From Bdellovibrionales bacterium RIFOXYC1_FULL_37_79 (GTDB lineage: Bacteria > Bdellovibrionota > Bacteriovoracia > Bacteriovoracales > Bacteriovoracaceae), in assembly GCA_001770015.1 (NCBI GenBank), contig MEQB01000074.1, positions 1 to 37,441 of the forward strand: a stretch of 37,441 bases of DNA, read 5' to 3'. Made by a program: the position numbers and the translations under genes. Each line of letters begins with the position of its first letter. The stretch's first letter is position 1. Below, one piece after another: positions 24,897 to 33,536 of the stretch. The notes under the pieces were generated by a model. It saw nothing but the letters and a program-made list of their open reading frames with translations, searched no databases and was not told the DNA's origin.

Positions 24897-25412
24897 CTAT
24901 CTTTTTTCGTAGCTTTTTTGGATTTCATTGATGGTATTTTGTTTGATCATTTTCAGCTCTTCTAAACGTTGTTCGTGAATATAATCAAGATATTTTTTAC
25001 GCCAAGTAAACATATTGTTAATGAAACTGATATGCAATTCCTTCAGATCTTTCACACAAAGACTTTTTTCTTCCTTGGATAATTTATCCAGAGATTTATT
25101 TTGTTTCACGCCCTCTTTCTCATCTACAATCAAAGTCGCAAAGGTTCCGTTACATACCCCTTTTTTATAATCAAAATAATTCTCAAAAGTTTCTCTAAAC
25201 GAAGCAATCTTATCTGAGTAAAATTTCGGATCCATCTGAGGAATCTCATTAATTAATTTTCTTATCGCCGCTGAAGAATCCGCCCTTGAGAAATCAATTC
25301 CCTCAATCTTTGAAACAACCGGGGTAACAGTAGAAGAATCATCCTGTGCAGCCGCCCGCCTATTTGCATTCATCAATCCAACCAAAATAATACTTAAAAG
25401 AATAATTCTCAT
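24897..25412 (-). CDS. small secreted protein of unknown function
   Basis: A 171-residue protein with a signal peptide (hydrophobic at 3-14, cleavage near AAA-QDD). The mature part is mostly helical and charged, with two cysteines (KGVCNGTF and SLCVKD) that could form a disulphide. No Shine-Dalgarno site is seen before the ATG. It follows maf by 38 bases in the same direction and may be in its operon. No family recognised. Confidence 0.65.
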   Translation of the reverse strand: MRIILLSIILVGLMNANRRAAAQDDSSTVTPVVSKIEGIDFSRADSSAAIRKLINEIPQMDPKFYSDKIASFRETFENYFDYKKGVCNGTFATLIVDEKEGVKQNKSLDKLSKEEKSLCVKDLKELHISFINNMFTWRKKYLDYIHEQRLEELKMIKQNTINEIQKSYEKR

Positions 25413-25450
25413 AAGCTTGGATTGTAACTCACTATTTAGGATTGATCAAT

Positions 25451-26104
25451 TTATGCTGATCTTATTTTTTTACGCCACTGCCCAGCTGTTTCTCCCGGAT
25501 GGCCTAAAAAATTTTTCAATTCATCGATAAACATATCCAGCGGAAACCCCACGACATTAGAATATGAACCCTCTATGCGATCAATAAAAGTCAAAGATTG
25601 GCCTTGAATACCATAAGCCCCTGCCTTATCCATGGAGTCCCCAGAATCCAAATAATTTTGCAGCAGATCCTGATCTATTTTTTTAAAATGAACCTTGGTT
25701 TTACATGAAAAAACTTTGCCACAACCATCCTGCATACATTGGTTATACTTTCCAAGATATACTGCCGTAATAACATCATGCTCACGATTAGAAAGTCTCA
25801 TTAACATATTTTTTGCTTCCGTAATATCTTTAGGTTTGCCAAGGATTTCATGATCAATACAGACAATAGTATCGGCACTAACCACCAACTGTTGTTTAAA
25901 GTTATCTTTAATTAGTTTCTGCAAAATATCTTGCCCTTTCTTTTGGGCGATATCTTCGGCAATCATTTGAGGTTTTATCTTTGCACTTATTTCCTCAATA
26001 GTGGAAACTTCTACCACAAACGGAATTTGCAACCAGCCCAGTAGCTCTTTACGTCGGGGGCTTTTGCTCCCTAAAACCAACCGGTAATTATCTATTATTT
26101 TCAT
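25451..26104 (-). CDS. maf: Maf-like nucleoside triphosphate pyrophosphatase
   Basis: Maf proteins hydrolyse dTTP/UTP or modified nucleotides to monophosphates, preventing their misuse. The 217-residue protein has GSKSPRR (12-18), VSADTIV (74-80) with catalytic Asp77, EILGKPKD, GAYGIQG, and GSYSNVVGFPL near the end. This set matches the YhdE (dTTP/UTP) subgroup better than YceF. The C-terminus extends about 20 residues (GETAGQWRKKIRSA) beyond the fold. The start overlaps the upstream FecR-like gene by 17 bases. Confidence 0.93.
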   Translation of the reverse strand: MKIIDNYRLVLGSKSPRRKELLGWLQIPFVVEVSTIEEISAKIKPQMIAEDIAQKKGQDILQKLIKDNFKQQLVVSADTIVCIDHEILGKPKDITEAKNMLMRLSNREHDVITAVYLGKYNQCMQDGCGKVFSCKTKVHFKKIDQDLLQNYLDSGDSMDKAGAYGIQGQSLTFIDRIEGSYSNVVGFPLDMFIDELKNFLGHPGETAGQWRKKIRSA

Positions 26105-27497
26105 GAATAATCCGCCAAAATTTTCTGCGAGTACTGTTTAATATTTTCCTATCACTTTTTGCCATTCCCCAGTAATCAGACTCTCGACGAACACTGTAAT
26201 TAGCCATGGCTTTGCTATAATATCCGGGGCCATACTCCATAGTTTCATACATAAGTCCTTCTTTTTTTGATTCCTCAATATAGGTTGCATAAGCACCAAT
26301 ACTTTGACTCTCCAGCTTTCTTATAAACTCTAAAAGGTAATTATAGCGCAAAAATAAATCCCCTTTCTCATCTGCCAATTCCTTCCAAAGTCTGTATCCC
26401 ATTTCCTCTCTTAAATACTTTTCATCGACAACCTCTCCATGAAGAAGTTTCGAGAATTTTCTTAGCCAAAGTTCTCTGGCCGTCATAATGGTTGGAATTC
26501 TTTTGGTAACCAGCTCTCCAATTTGAAATGATTTCAGCAAGTCTCCTTCATATTTTTCAATATTTTTCCCCCGAAAATCCACTTCATACCAAGTATTTGG
26601 CGATAAGGGATAAGGTTGTGCTTTATCAAAACCCAATGTTATATATTCTCCTTCGGGAAAGGTTGTGGTCGTGGAATTATAAACATCAAAACCTCTTTGT
26701 TTCAGAAAAGATTTATTGCCAAGAAGTACCACAAATTCCATGGATAAATTCTGGCCGGTAACTAATCCGTTGGGCATGGATAAGATGAATTTTGTGGGTT
26801 TACTTATCCATTCATTGTTTTCTTTGATCAATTTATTTAAATGATCATACTGCTTGGAATATTCAGCGCGGGTCAAACTCTCATACAAATCATTTTCATC
26901 GAGTTCTTTTTCCCGACTTAACCATTCATCTATTTCGGGAATCAATAACAGCGAAAACATGGAATCCGTCTCTCTTAAATCTCTAACCTCAACTTCACTT
27001 GCTTGCCTGGATAACCACAGGACGTTGCCATAATTGACCCTTGAATAAATCAAAAATTCCTTGGTACTCATGTTAAATTCGTTAAAAGTAATAGACGAAT
27101 TGGGCGACAGCCGAACCAGCGTTCCATCCATTAAATAGATCCACGCATAACTTTCATCTTCCGTTTTAAGTTCATTGGTTTCATATACTTTCGAATAAAA
27201 TCCGACTTTAAAAACCCCATCGTGTCTTTCGTTGATACAATCTCCAACACATTTTATAATTCGTCCCACTTCTTCCAGATTATTTTTATCCCTCTGGACA
27301 TTGGCCCAATCTGGAAATTTTTTGCGATATAATTGCTCTCTTTTCCAATAATTAAAATCAAGCCATTCATAGGGGTCCAAATTAGGCCAGTCGATCAAAC
27401 TCCTGGTCTGCCCCTTATAAAAAATCTCTTCCCCATTTGATATCTCTATCAAAACAAAATGAAATAAAATCAAGGCAAGCAATAAATATCTATTCAA
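26088..27497 (-). CDS. FecR-domain-like secreted protein
   Basis: A 469-residue protein with a signal peptide and a periplasmic part. Residues about 93-180 have the FecR pattern: VGFYSKVYETNELKTE, then AWIYLMDGTLVRLSPNSSITFNE and VNYGNVLWLS. The rest is unfamiliar, helix-rich at the C-terminus with many Tyr and Arg. The start is a TTG at 27497, preceded by AGGA seven bases upstream and a stop codon just before, so no ATG alternative exists. Upstream of maf, with a 17-base overlap. Confidence 0.65.
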   Translation of the reverse strand: MNRYLLLALILFHFVLIEISNGEEIFYKGQTRSLIDWPNLDPYEWLDFNYWKREQLYRKKFPDWANVQRDKNNLEEVGRIIKCVGDCINERHDGVFKVGFYSKVYETNELKTEDESYAWIYLMDGTLVRLSPNSSITFNEFNMSTKEFLIYSRVNYGNVLWLSRQASEVEVRDLRETDSMFSLLLIPEIDEWLSREKELDENDLYESLTRAEYSKQYDHLNKLIKENNEWISKPTKFILSMPNGLVTGQNLSMEFVVLLGNKSFLKQRGFDVYNSTTTTFPEGEYITLGFDKAQPYPLSPNTWYEVDFRGKNIEKYEGDLLKSFQIGELVTKRIPTIMTARELWLRKFSKLLHGEVVDEKYLREEMGYRLWKELADEKGDLFLRYNYLLEFIRKLESQSIGAYATYIEESKKEGLMYETMEYGPGYYSKAMANYSVRRESDYWGMAKSDRKILNSTRRKFWRIIHENNR

Positions 27498-27619
27498 ATC
27501 ACTATCCTATATAAAACCCTATATTCCAGACCATTTTTCGTCATCATTGACCAATATTTTTAAGAAATTAATCATTTTAAACCCATTGGGGGCATAATTT
27601 ATCCCTATAGGCAAAAAAG

Positions 27620-27672
27620 TTGACACCTAAAGTCAGCCTCTGATAAACAAATAGTTGAATTTGTAGTATAAT
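27620..27672 (+). promoter_or_regulatory. two candidate promoters of ileS
   Basis: TTGACA (27620-27625) with GATAAA (27642-27647), spacer 16, and a separate perfect TATAAT (27667-27672) without a clear -35 box. Both would give short leaders before the ATG at 27708. Confidence 0.45.
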
Positions 27673-27707
27673 TGACTCGAAATCATAAAAAAGTCAGGAG
27701 AGAGCGC

Positions 27708-30700
27708 ATGTCTGAATCAAGCAGTCCTCAAGGTTCATTTTCTTTTGTAGAAGCCGAACATGAAGTTTTAAAATTTTGGAAGGAAAAAAATATTTTCAAA
27801 AAAAGTTTAGAAAAAACTAAAAAGGGAAAACCTTATATTTTCTATGATGGCCCTCCCTTTGCCACCGGTCTTCCTCATCATGGACACTTGGTTGCCAACA
27901 CTTTAAAAGACGTTGTCCCGAGATATTTTACGATGAAAGGTAGGTATGTTGAAAGAAGATTTGGCTGGGATTGTCATGGTCTGCCCATTGAGCATGAAAT
28001 TGATAAAAAGCTCAAAATGCCTGCCCATGAAGCCGTTAAAAAACTCGGTGTTCTCGGCTACAATAATGAGTGTCGATCCATCGTTGACCGTTATACCTCA
28101 GAATGGGAAAAGACCATCACCCGCATTGGCAGATGGGTAGATTTTAAAAATGATTACAAAACCATGGATCCTAATTTTATGGAATCTGTATGGTCAGTGT
28201 TTAAAAGCCTCTGGGATAATGGATTGATCTATCGAGGAGTCAAAGTTGTTCCTTTTTCTACTGCATTTGGAACTGTTTTATCTAACTTCGAAGCAACCAG
28301 CAACTACAAGGACGTGCAAGATCCCGCAATAACCATTTTCTATAAGCTATCCGATGAAGACACTTATTTGGCCATATGGACCACCACTCCCTGGACATTG
28401 CCCAGCAACCTGGCAATCTGTGTAGGAGAAGACATTGTTTATACCAAAGTTAAGGATGAAACTTATAACGTTAATTTCCTTATTGCTAAAGACCGCCTTG
28501 GACATTACCAAAAAATCCGAAAAAAGAAATTACAAGTTATCTCTGAAATTATGGGGCGTGATTTAAAAGGAAAACGTTATGAACCACTTTTTCCTTATTT
28601 TAAGCATCTTAAAAAAGATGGTGCCTTTCAAGTTGTTTGTGATAGTTACGTCACCACCAGTGACGGAACAGGATTAGTCCACACTGCTCCCGATTTTGGA
28701 GAAGATGATAACAGAGTCATGAAGGAACACAATCTTCATGTTCACGCCTGTCCAGTTGATGATCACGGAAAATTTACTGACGAAGTCACCGACTTCAAAG
28801 GTATGTATGTAAAGGACGCAGATAAACTAATTATTAAATGGTTAAAAGATAACAACCTATTATACGACCAAGATACCGTCGTTCACAGTTATCCCTTTTG
28901 TGAAAGAAGCGATACTCCACTTATTTATAAAGCCATTCCTTCTTGGTATGTAAACGTTGAAAGCATAAAAGACAAAGTTATTAACGCTAATAAAGAAATC
29001 CTCTGGGTACCCGGTCATATTAAGGACGGACGTTTTGGTAAATGGCTTGAAGGAGCTAAAGATTGGGCCATTAGTAGAAACCGGATATGGGGGACACCTC
29101 TTCCAATTTGGAAAAATGAAACCAGCGAAAAATATATTTGCATAGGATCAATTGCCGAGCTTGAAAAATATTCAAAAACTAAAATCAATGATCTTCATAG
29201 GGAAAATGTTGATCCCCTTGAATTTTCAATTGAGGGGGAAAAAGGAGTCTATAGGAGGATACCTGAAGTTTTAGACTGCTGGTTTGAGTCCGGATCAATG
29301 CCTTATGCTCAACTTCATTACCCTTTTGAAAACAAAGCCATTTTTGAAGCGGGCTTTCCAGCAGAGTTTATTGCTGAAGGTCTCGATCAAACCAGAGGAT
29401 GGTTTTATACTCTGACAGTTCTTTCTGCAGCCTTATATAATAAACCTGCTTTTAAAAATGTCATCGTAAACGGAATTGTTATGGCCGAAGATGGGAAGAA
29501 AATGAGCAAAAGTTTAAAAAACTATACAGCTCCTGATCTGCTCATGGAAGAATTTGGTGCTGATGCCTTGAGACTTTACCTAATCAACTCAGGTCTAGTA
29601 CGAGCCGAAGAGCAACGCTTTTCCGATGCTGGCGTTAAAGACATGGTGAGAAGAGCATTACTCCCATGGTACAATTCCTTTAAATTCTTTCACACATATG
29701 CAAATGTTGATCAATGGAAATATCAAAAGCATTTTAAATCAGGCAACAATATTACCGACAAATGGATACTATCAAATCTTCAAACTTTGAAGAAAAACAT
29801 CAGTAAAGAAATGGAAATTTACCGGCTGTACAACGTCGTTCCCGCACTTTTTAATTTTATTGAAGATTTGACCAACTGGTATATTCGTCTTAATCGCTCA
29901 CGTTTTTGGGGTGAGGGGCTCACCGATGATAAATGCGCCTGCTACTCAACCCTTTACACCACACTAAAAGAGCTAAGCTTGGCCATGGCCCCCTTTGCTC
30001 CATTTTTAAGCGAATATATTTATCAGGAACTTGGAAAATTCTCTCCCAATAAAGAAGAATCGGTTCATTTGGAAACTTACCCAGTAGAGGATGAAAAATT
30101 AATCAAACCAGGACTCGAAGATGCCGTAAGCAGAATGCAGCAGATTATTCTACTTGGCAGACAAAAAAGAAACCAGATTCAAGTAAAGGTAAAAACTCCT
30201 CTCAAAAGACTAACAATCTTACACAAAGACCAAGCGACTCTTAATGAAATTAAAAAATTGGAAGATTACATAAAAGTTGAACTAAACATAAAAGAAATTC
30301 AATATTCCACCAAAGAGTCCGACTATATTAATCTTTTTGCCAAACCCAATTCACCAGTACTTGGAAAAAAACTAGGGAAAAGATTTGCTGAGTTTCGACA
30401 AAAGATTGAAACACTTCCCGCTGACATCTTAACTCAATTGGAAGCAGGTAACACTGTTAACATTGCGGGAGAAGATTTTACCCAAGAGGATGTTTTAATT
30501 TTCAGGGAAGCAAAGCCGGGGACTCAGGCCTTATCTAACCGTTCTATTTCAATTGATATGGATTGCCAATTATCCGAAGAACTTATATCTGAAGGTTTGG
30601 CCCGGGAAATCGTAAACAGAATTCAAAAAACCCGCAAGGAAATCAATTTAAATGTCTCAGATCGAATTAAAATCATTTACGATGCATCCAGCGACGTAGA

Positions 30701-30842
30701 AAAAGCTATCATACACCACAAGGATCATATCTCAAAAGAGACCCTCACTGTAAGCTTGACCAAGGGCTCACCTTCAAATAAGAACTCTTTCCATTATGAT
30801 ATTGATTCTGACTTTCTAAAGATAGAAATTATTAAAGCGTAA
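27708..30842 (+). CDS. ileS: isoleucyl-tRNA synthetase, eukaryote-type (type II)
   Basis: Class I synthetase of 1044 residues that charges tRNA-Ile and edits Val. The signature region reads DGPPFATGLPHHGH (about 47-60), the type II form; typical bacterial type I enzymes read DGPPYANGDIHIGH. KMSKS is at 598-602. The editing domain (about 190-390) includes WTTTPWTLPSN and the DGTGLVHTAPDFGEDD block. There is no C-terminal zinc-finger domain of type I. A longer frame from a TTG at 27672 overlaps the -10 box and is rejected; AGGAG at 27696-27700 serves the ATG at 27708. Type II enzymes are often insensitive to mupirocin. Confidence 0.95.
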   Translation: MSESSSPQGSFSFVEAEHEVLKFWKEKNIFKKSLEKTKKGKPYIFYDGPPFATGLPHHGHLVANTLKDVVPRYFTMKGRYVERRFGWDCHGLPIEHEIDKKLKMPAHEAVKKLGVLGYNNECRSIVDRYTSEWEKTITRIGRWVDFKNDYKTMDPNFMESVWSVFKSLWDNGLIYRGVKVVPFSTAFGTVLSNFEATSNYKDVQDPAITIFYKLSDEDTYLAIWTTTPWTLPSNLAICVGEDIVYTKVKDETYNVNFLIAKDRLGHYQKIRKKKLQVISEIMGRDLKGKRYEPLFPYFKHLKKDGAFQVVCDSYVTTSDGTGLVHTAPDFGEDDNRVMKEHNLHVHACPVDDHGKFTDEVTDFKGMYVKDADKLIIKWLKDNNLLYDQDTVVHSYPFCERSDTPLIYKAIPSWYVNVESIKDKVINANKEILWVPGHIKDGRFGKWLEGAKDWAISRNRIWGTPLPIWKNETSEKYICIGSIAELEKYSKTKINDLHRENVDPLEFSIEGEKGVYRRIPEVLDCWFESGSMPYAQLHYPFENKAIFEAGFPAEFIAEGLDQTRGWFYTLTVLSAALYNKPAFKNVIVNGIVMAEDGKKMSKSLKNYTAPDLLMEEFGADALRLYLINSGLVRAEEQRFSDAGVKDMVRRALLPWYNSFKFFHTYANVDQWKYQKHFKSGNNITDKWILSNLQTLKKNISKEMEIYRLYNVVPALFNFIEDLTNWYIRLNRSRFWGEGLTDDKCACYSTLYTTLKELSLAMAPFAPFLSEYIYQELGKFSPNKEESVHLETYPVEDEKLIKPGLEDAVSRMQQIILLGRQKRNQIQVKVKTPLKRLTILHKDQATLNEIKKLEDYIKVELNIKEIQYSTKESDYINLFAKPNSPVLGKKLGKRFAEFRQKIETLPADILTQLEAGNTVNIAGEDFTQEDVLIFREAKPGTQALSNRSISIDMDCQLSEELISEGLAREIVNRIQKTRKEINLNVSDRIKIIYDASSDVEKAIIHHKDHISKETLTVSLTKGSPSNKNSFHYDIDSDFLKIEIIKA

Positions 30843-30860
30843 ATATGGTTTTCAAAACTG

Positions 30861-30895
30861 TAAATTGGTCCTAATATTTAATTAGGATCAATTTA
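30861..30895 (+). promoter_or_regulatory. long hairpin over the ribosome-binding site and start of the next gene
   Basis: AATTGGTCCTAAT (30863-30875) pairs with ATTAGGATCAATT (30881-30893) around a 5-base loop, with a single G-U pair. Two more pairs reach the A of the ATG at 30895, giving 15 base pairs. The AGGA (30884-30887) ribosome-binding site lies inside the stem, so the RNA would hide its own start. No U-run follows, so it is not a terminator. Confidence 0.6.
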
Positions 30896-31746
30896 TGATG
30901 ATAAAAAATTTTATTTTATTATTTTTAGTCTTATCCTTAAAGGCTAGTGCTTATTCTTTTCTTTACGGTGATCAAAAAGATATTAACCTAGATAACACCA
31001 TGCTTGAGCGCTATATCAAGCCTCAGCTGAAAGCCATGGTAAGCGAATATTACCAAACTCTGGCAACCCTGCACCCGCTAAATCCCCAGTTAATCAAACT
31101 CAAGGAACTGGCCCAAAAAGCCAGCATCGAATGGAAAAATTGGAATAAACATTGTAATACATGGAACGAAAGTTGCGTTCAAGACTTAAAAAAAATAAAA
31201 AAAATCCAACGAGATCTTGAAGTGCAAACAACTTCCCTACAAAAACAAATTTTTGACAGGTCTTTTTTTCTTAACCAATTTTTTACGGACTCACTTTTTC
31301 TTTTATCATCCGATTTAGATGAATTATCCATTCTCAATTATAAAACAATTGACGCCATGGATATGATCTCAATACTGGCCATTGACAGTAAACTCCCCCT
31401 GCAGAGTAAAACTGATTTAATTGAAGACAATATAAACATGATGCAGCTTCTAAGCGAAAAAATATTGACTGAACTGCTACCTAAAACTTTAAAACGCCAA
31501 TATTTTGAATTATGGTTTTTCTTTGTTAAAGATCTGGAAAGATATCTGACCTCTAATAACTCTGATACTTTTTTTCTAAACCGGCTGGAATATTTCAATC
31601 AAAATTGGAACTCTTTTCATATGCTACTTAGCAAACATATTGTTCAAGCTCCCCAAAGTACGCTTAACACTCTGTCCATTATGCATAACAGATGGAATTC
31701 TGTTTTAAAAATTATTTTAAAAAATAGCAGCAAAACCACAAATTAA
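30895..31746 (+). CDS. secreted helical protein of unknown function
   Basis: A 283-residue protein with a signal peptide (hydrophobic at 4-16, cleavage near KASA-YSF). The mature part is mostly helical, with an HCNTWNESC segment carrying two close cysteines and many aromatic residues. TAGGATC before the ATG is the only ribosome-binding site, and it is sequestered in the hairpin at 30861-30895. It follows ileS by 52 bases and may be read through from it. No family recognised. Confidence 0.7.
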   Translation: MMIKNFILLFLVLSLKASAYSFLYGDQKDINLDNTMLERYIKPQLKAMVSEYYQTLATLHPLNPQLIKLKELAQKASIEWKNWNKHCNTWNESCVQDLKKIKKIQRDLEVQTTSLQKQIFDRSFFLNQFFTDSLFLLSSDLDELSILNYKTIDAMDMISILAIDSKLPLQSKTDLIEDNINMMQLLSEKILTELLPKTLKRQYFELWFFFVKDLERYLTSNNSDTFFLNRLEYFNQNWNSFHMLLSKHIVQAPQSTLNTLSIMHNRWNSVLKIILKNSSKTTN

Positions 31747-31765
31747 AAAGGCCTCATTTGAGGCC
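31743..31765 (-). terminator. intrinsic terminator of rpsU
   Basis: GGCCTCA-TT-TGAGGCC (31750-31765) forms a hairpin. On the minus strand it is followed by TTTTT, directly after the rpsU stop. On the plus strand no U-run follows, so it serves rpsU. It overlaps the end of the convergent gene. Confidence 0.85.
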
Positions 31766-31773
31766 CTTACGTT

Positions 31774-32001
31774 TTAGATTTTAGTTGATCTATAAAATTT
31801 ACTTGAAGTCTTCTTACGCCTCTTTAAAGCTGCCTCTGTCTTTTCTTTCAATTTCAAAGAAGGCTTTTTATATTCTTGACGCTTTCTATATTCGCGTACA
31901 ACGCCGTAAGCTTCACACATTCTTTTAAATCTCTTTAAAGAACGCTCAATTCCAAATTTATCATCTATCTCGACCACAACGCTTGAACTATTCTTTGACA
32001 T
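31774..32001 (-). CDS. rpsU: 30S ribosomal protein S21
   Basis: A 75-residue or slightly shorter basic protein with the S21 core: SLKRFKRMCEAYGVVREYRKRQEYKKPSLK, followed by a Lys/Arg-rich tail. S21 sits near the anti-Shine-Dalgarno end of 16S rRNA and helps initiation. An ATG at 32007 would leave only three bases after the ribosome-binding site. AAGGAGGTGA (32017-32008), a ten-base complement to the 16S rRNA tail, is spaced correctly for the ATG at 32001, so I start there. Own terminator downstream. Confidence 0.95.
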   Translation of the reverse strand: MSKNSSSVVVEIDDKFGIERSLKRFKRMCEAYGVVREYRKRQEYKKPSLKLKEKTEAALKRRKKTSSKFYRSTKI

Positions 32002-32057
32002 CGCCATTCACCTCCTTTTTGTCGTAATAATAAGGCCCCAGTAAAACCAGGGTTTTT

Positions 32058-32083
32058 CAAGGTATATTTGCAAAATGACCTTG
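32058..32083. repeat. inverted repeat between rpsU and rarA
   Basis: CAAGGT (32058-32063) and ACCTTG (32078-32083) form a 6-base inverted repeat with a 14-base centre, in the divergent promoter region of rpsU and rarA. It may be an operator or the stem of a leader RNA. Promoter boxes here are too weak to name. Confidence 0.25.
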
Positions 32084-32148
32084 TAAGTTGTAATAAACTA
32101 AGCCTAAAGCAGAATTTAGTCAATCAGTTATAAAAATAAAGGTGTCAA

Positions 32149-33426
32149 ATGACCATACAAGGTGAACTTTTTAATAATAATTTTAAAAAGGTTCAAGAAA
32201 AACAAGAGGTTGCCTCATCATCTACACCCCTTGCATACCGAATGAGGCCTCACGAGCTTGAATCTTTTAAAGGACAAGAGCACATTTTTTCCAGACATCC
32301 CTTTTTAAAATCCAATAAACTGACCAGTATGATTTTTTGGGGTCCCCCCGGAACCGGCAAAACTACTCTTGCTAATATTCTAGCAAACCAAGCAAGTGCT
32401 GAACTTTATAAGTTTAGTGCTGTACTCGGTGGCGTCAACGAGCTTAAAAAAATTATCACCCGCAGTTTTGAAGTTAAAGAATACAATCAAAAAAATATTA
32501 TCATCTTTATAGATGAAATTCACAGATTCAATAAAGCTCAACAAGATGCCTTACTACCATACGTGGAAGAAGGATCTTTTATTCTCTTTGGAGCAACTAC
32601 TGAAAACCCCCGAGCATCAATCAATAAGGCACTATTATCCAGACTGCACGTCATTGAACTCAAACCTTTATCTGAAAACAATCTGGTCGAGATACTAAAA
32701 TCTGCCAATGAAAAATTTCAAATTTACGCTTCAGAAGAGGTCATTAATTTTATTGCCGACTACTCGAGAGGAGATGCTAGAAGCGCCCTTAACTATCTTG
32801 AAATCGTAGAAAAAAATCCTGATATCAAAAATAATTTGACTAAAATTCGGCATCTAATTCTAGAAAATGCCAGAGATTATGATAAAAACCAAGATCGCCA
32901 CTACGATGTCATCTCAGCTTTTATTAAAAGCATGCGAGGCTCTGACCCCCACGCCGCCATTTTCTGGCTTGCGGTTATGCTAGATGGTGGGGAGGATCCC
33001 GTATTCATCGCCCGAAGACTGGTTATTTTTGCTTCAGAAGATATTGGCAACGCCGATCCGTTAGCATTATCTATCGCAGTCAATGCACTGACAGCCACCG
33101 GCCAGATAGGAATGCCGGAAGCGCGAATAACTCTCGCTCAAGCAACTTGCTATCTCGCTTCCACCATTAAAAGCAATGCTTCTTATAAGGCCATTAATGA
33201 GGCATTAGAATATATTCAGACAAGTGGCACTCAAAAAGTTCCTGATCATTTGAAAAATTATCCTCCCGGCAATACTCCCAAATATCTTTACCCTCACGAT
33301 TTCGCTGGAAACTGGGTTAATCAAACTTATACCAGTTCTCCAATTCCCAAGTTTTACCAACCAACTATTAATGGTAGGGAAAAATTTTTAAAAGAAAGAT
33401 TAGATGAGATTAATAGTAAAAAATAA
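32149..33426 (+). CDS. rarA: replication-associated AAA+ ATPase RarA (MgsA)
   Basis: RarA is a clamp-loader-like ATPase that acts at stalled forks. The 425-residue protein has the RMRPHELESFKGQEH start (31-45), Walker A GPPGTGKTT (65-73), Walker B IIIFIDEIHRFNKAQQD (117-133), sensor 1 GATTENP (148-154), an Arg finger near LLSRLH (162-167), and the C-terminal HYDVISAFIKSMRGSDP and RLVIFASEDIGNADP blocks of the tetramerisation part. Near the N-terminus QGELF (4-8) is a possible beta-clamp-binding peptide (consensus QLSLF). AAAGGTG precedes the ATG. Confidence 0.95.
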   Translation: MTIQGELFNNNFKKVQEKQEVASSSTPLAYRMRPHELESFKGQEHIFSRHPFLKSNKLTSMIFWGPPGTGKTTLANILANQASAELYKFSAVLGGVNELKKIITRSFEVKEYNQKNIIIFIDEIHRFNKAQQDALLPYVEEGSFILFGATTENPRASINKALLSRLHVIELKPLSENNLVEILKSANEKFQIYASEEVINFIADYSRGDARSALNYLEIVEKNPDIKNNLTKIRHLILENARDYDKNQDRHYDVISAFIKSMRGSDPHAAIFWLAVMLDGGEDPVFIARRLVIFASEDIGNADPLALSIAVNALTATGQIGMPEARITLAQATCYLASTIKSNASYKAINEALEYIQTSGTQKVPDHLKNYPPGNTPKYLYPHDFAGNWVNQTYTSSPIPKFYQPTINGREKFLKERLDEINSKK

Positions 33427-33536
33427 ACGTGGGCAACATTAGGTCTTTCTTAAAAAAAACATTAGGCAAATTAATATTTATATTATAGTATGCGCTTACA
33501 ACACCATGTATAAGTCGAAATATGGAGATGAGCTGA

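Noticed and set aside
30843-30894. Hairpin after ileS as an intrinsic terminator
   Set aside because: The stem is GC-poor, followed by TTTATGATG rather than a U-run, and covers the next ribosome-binding site.
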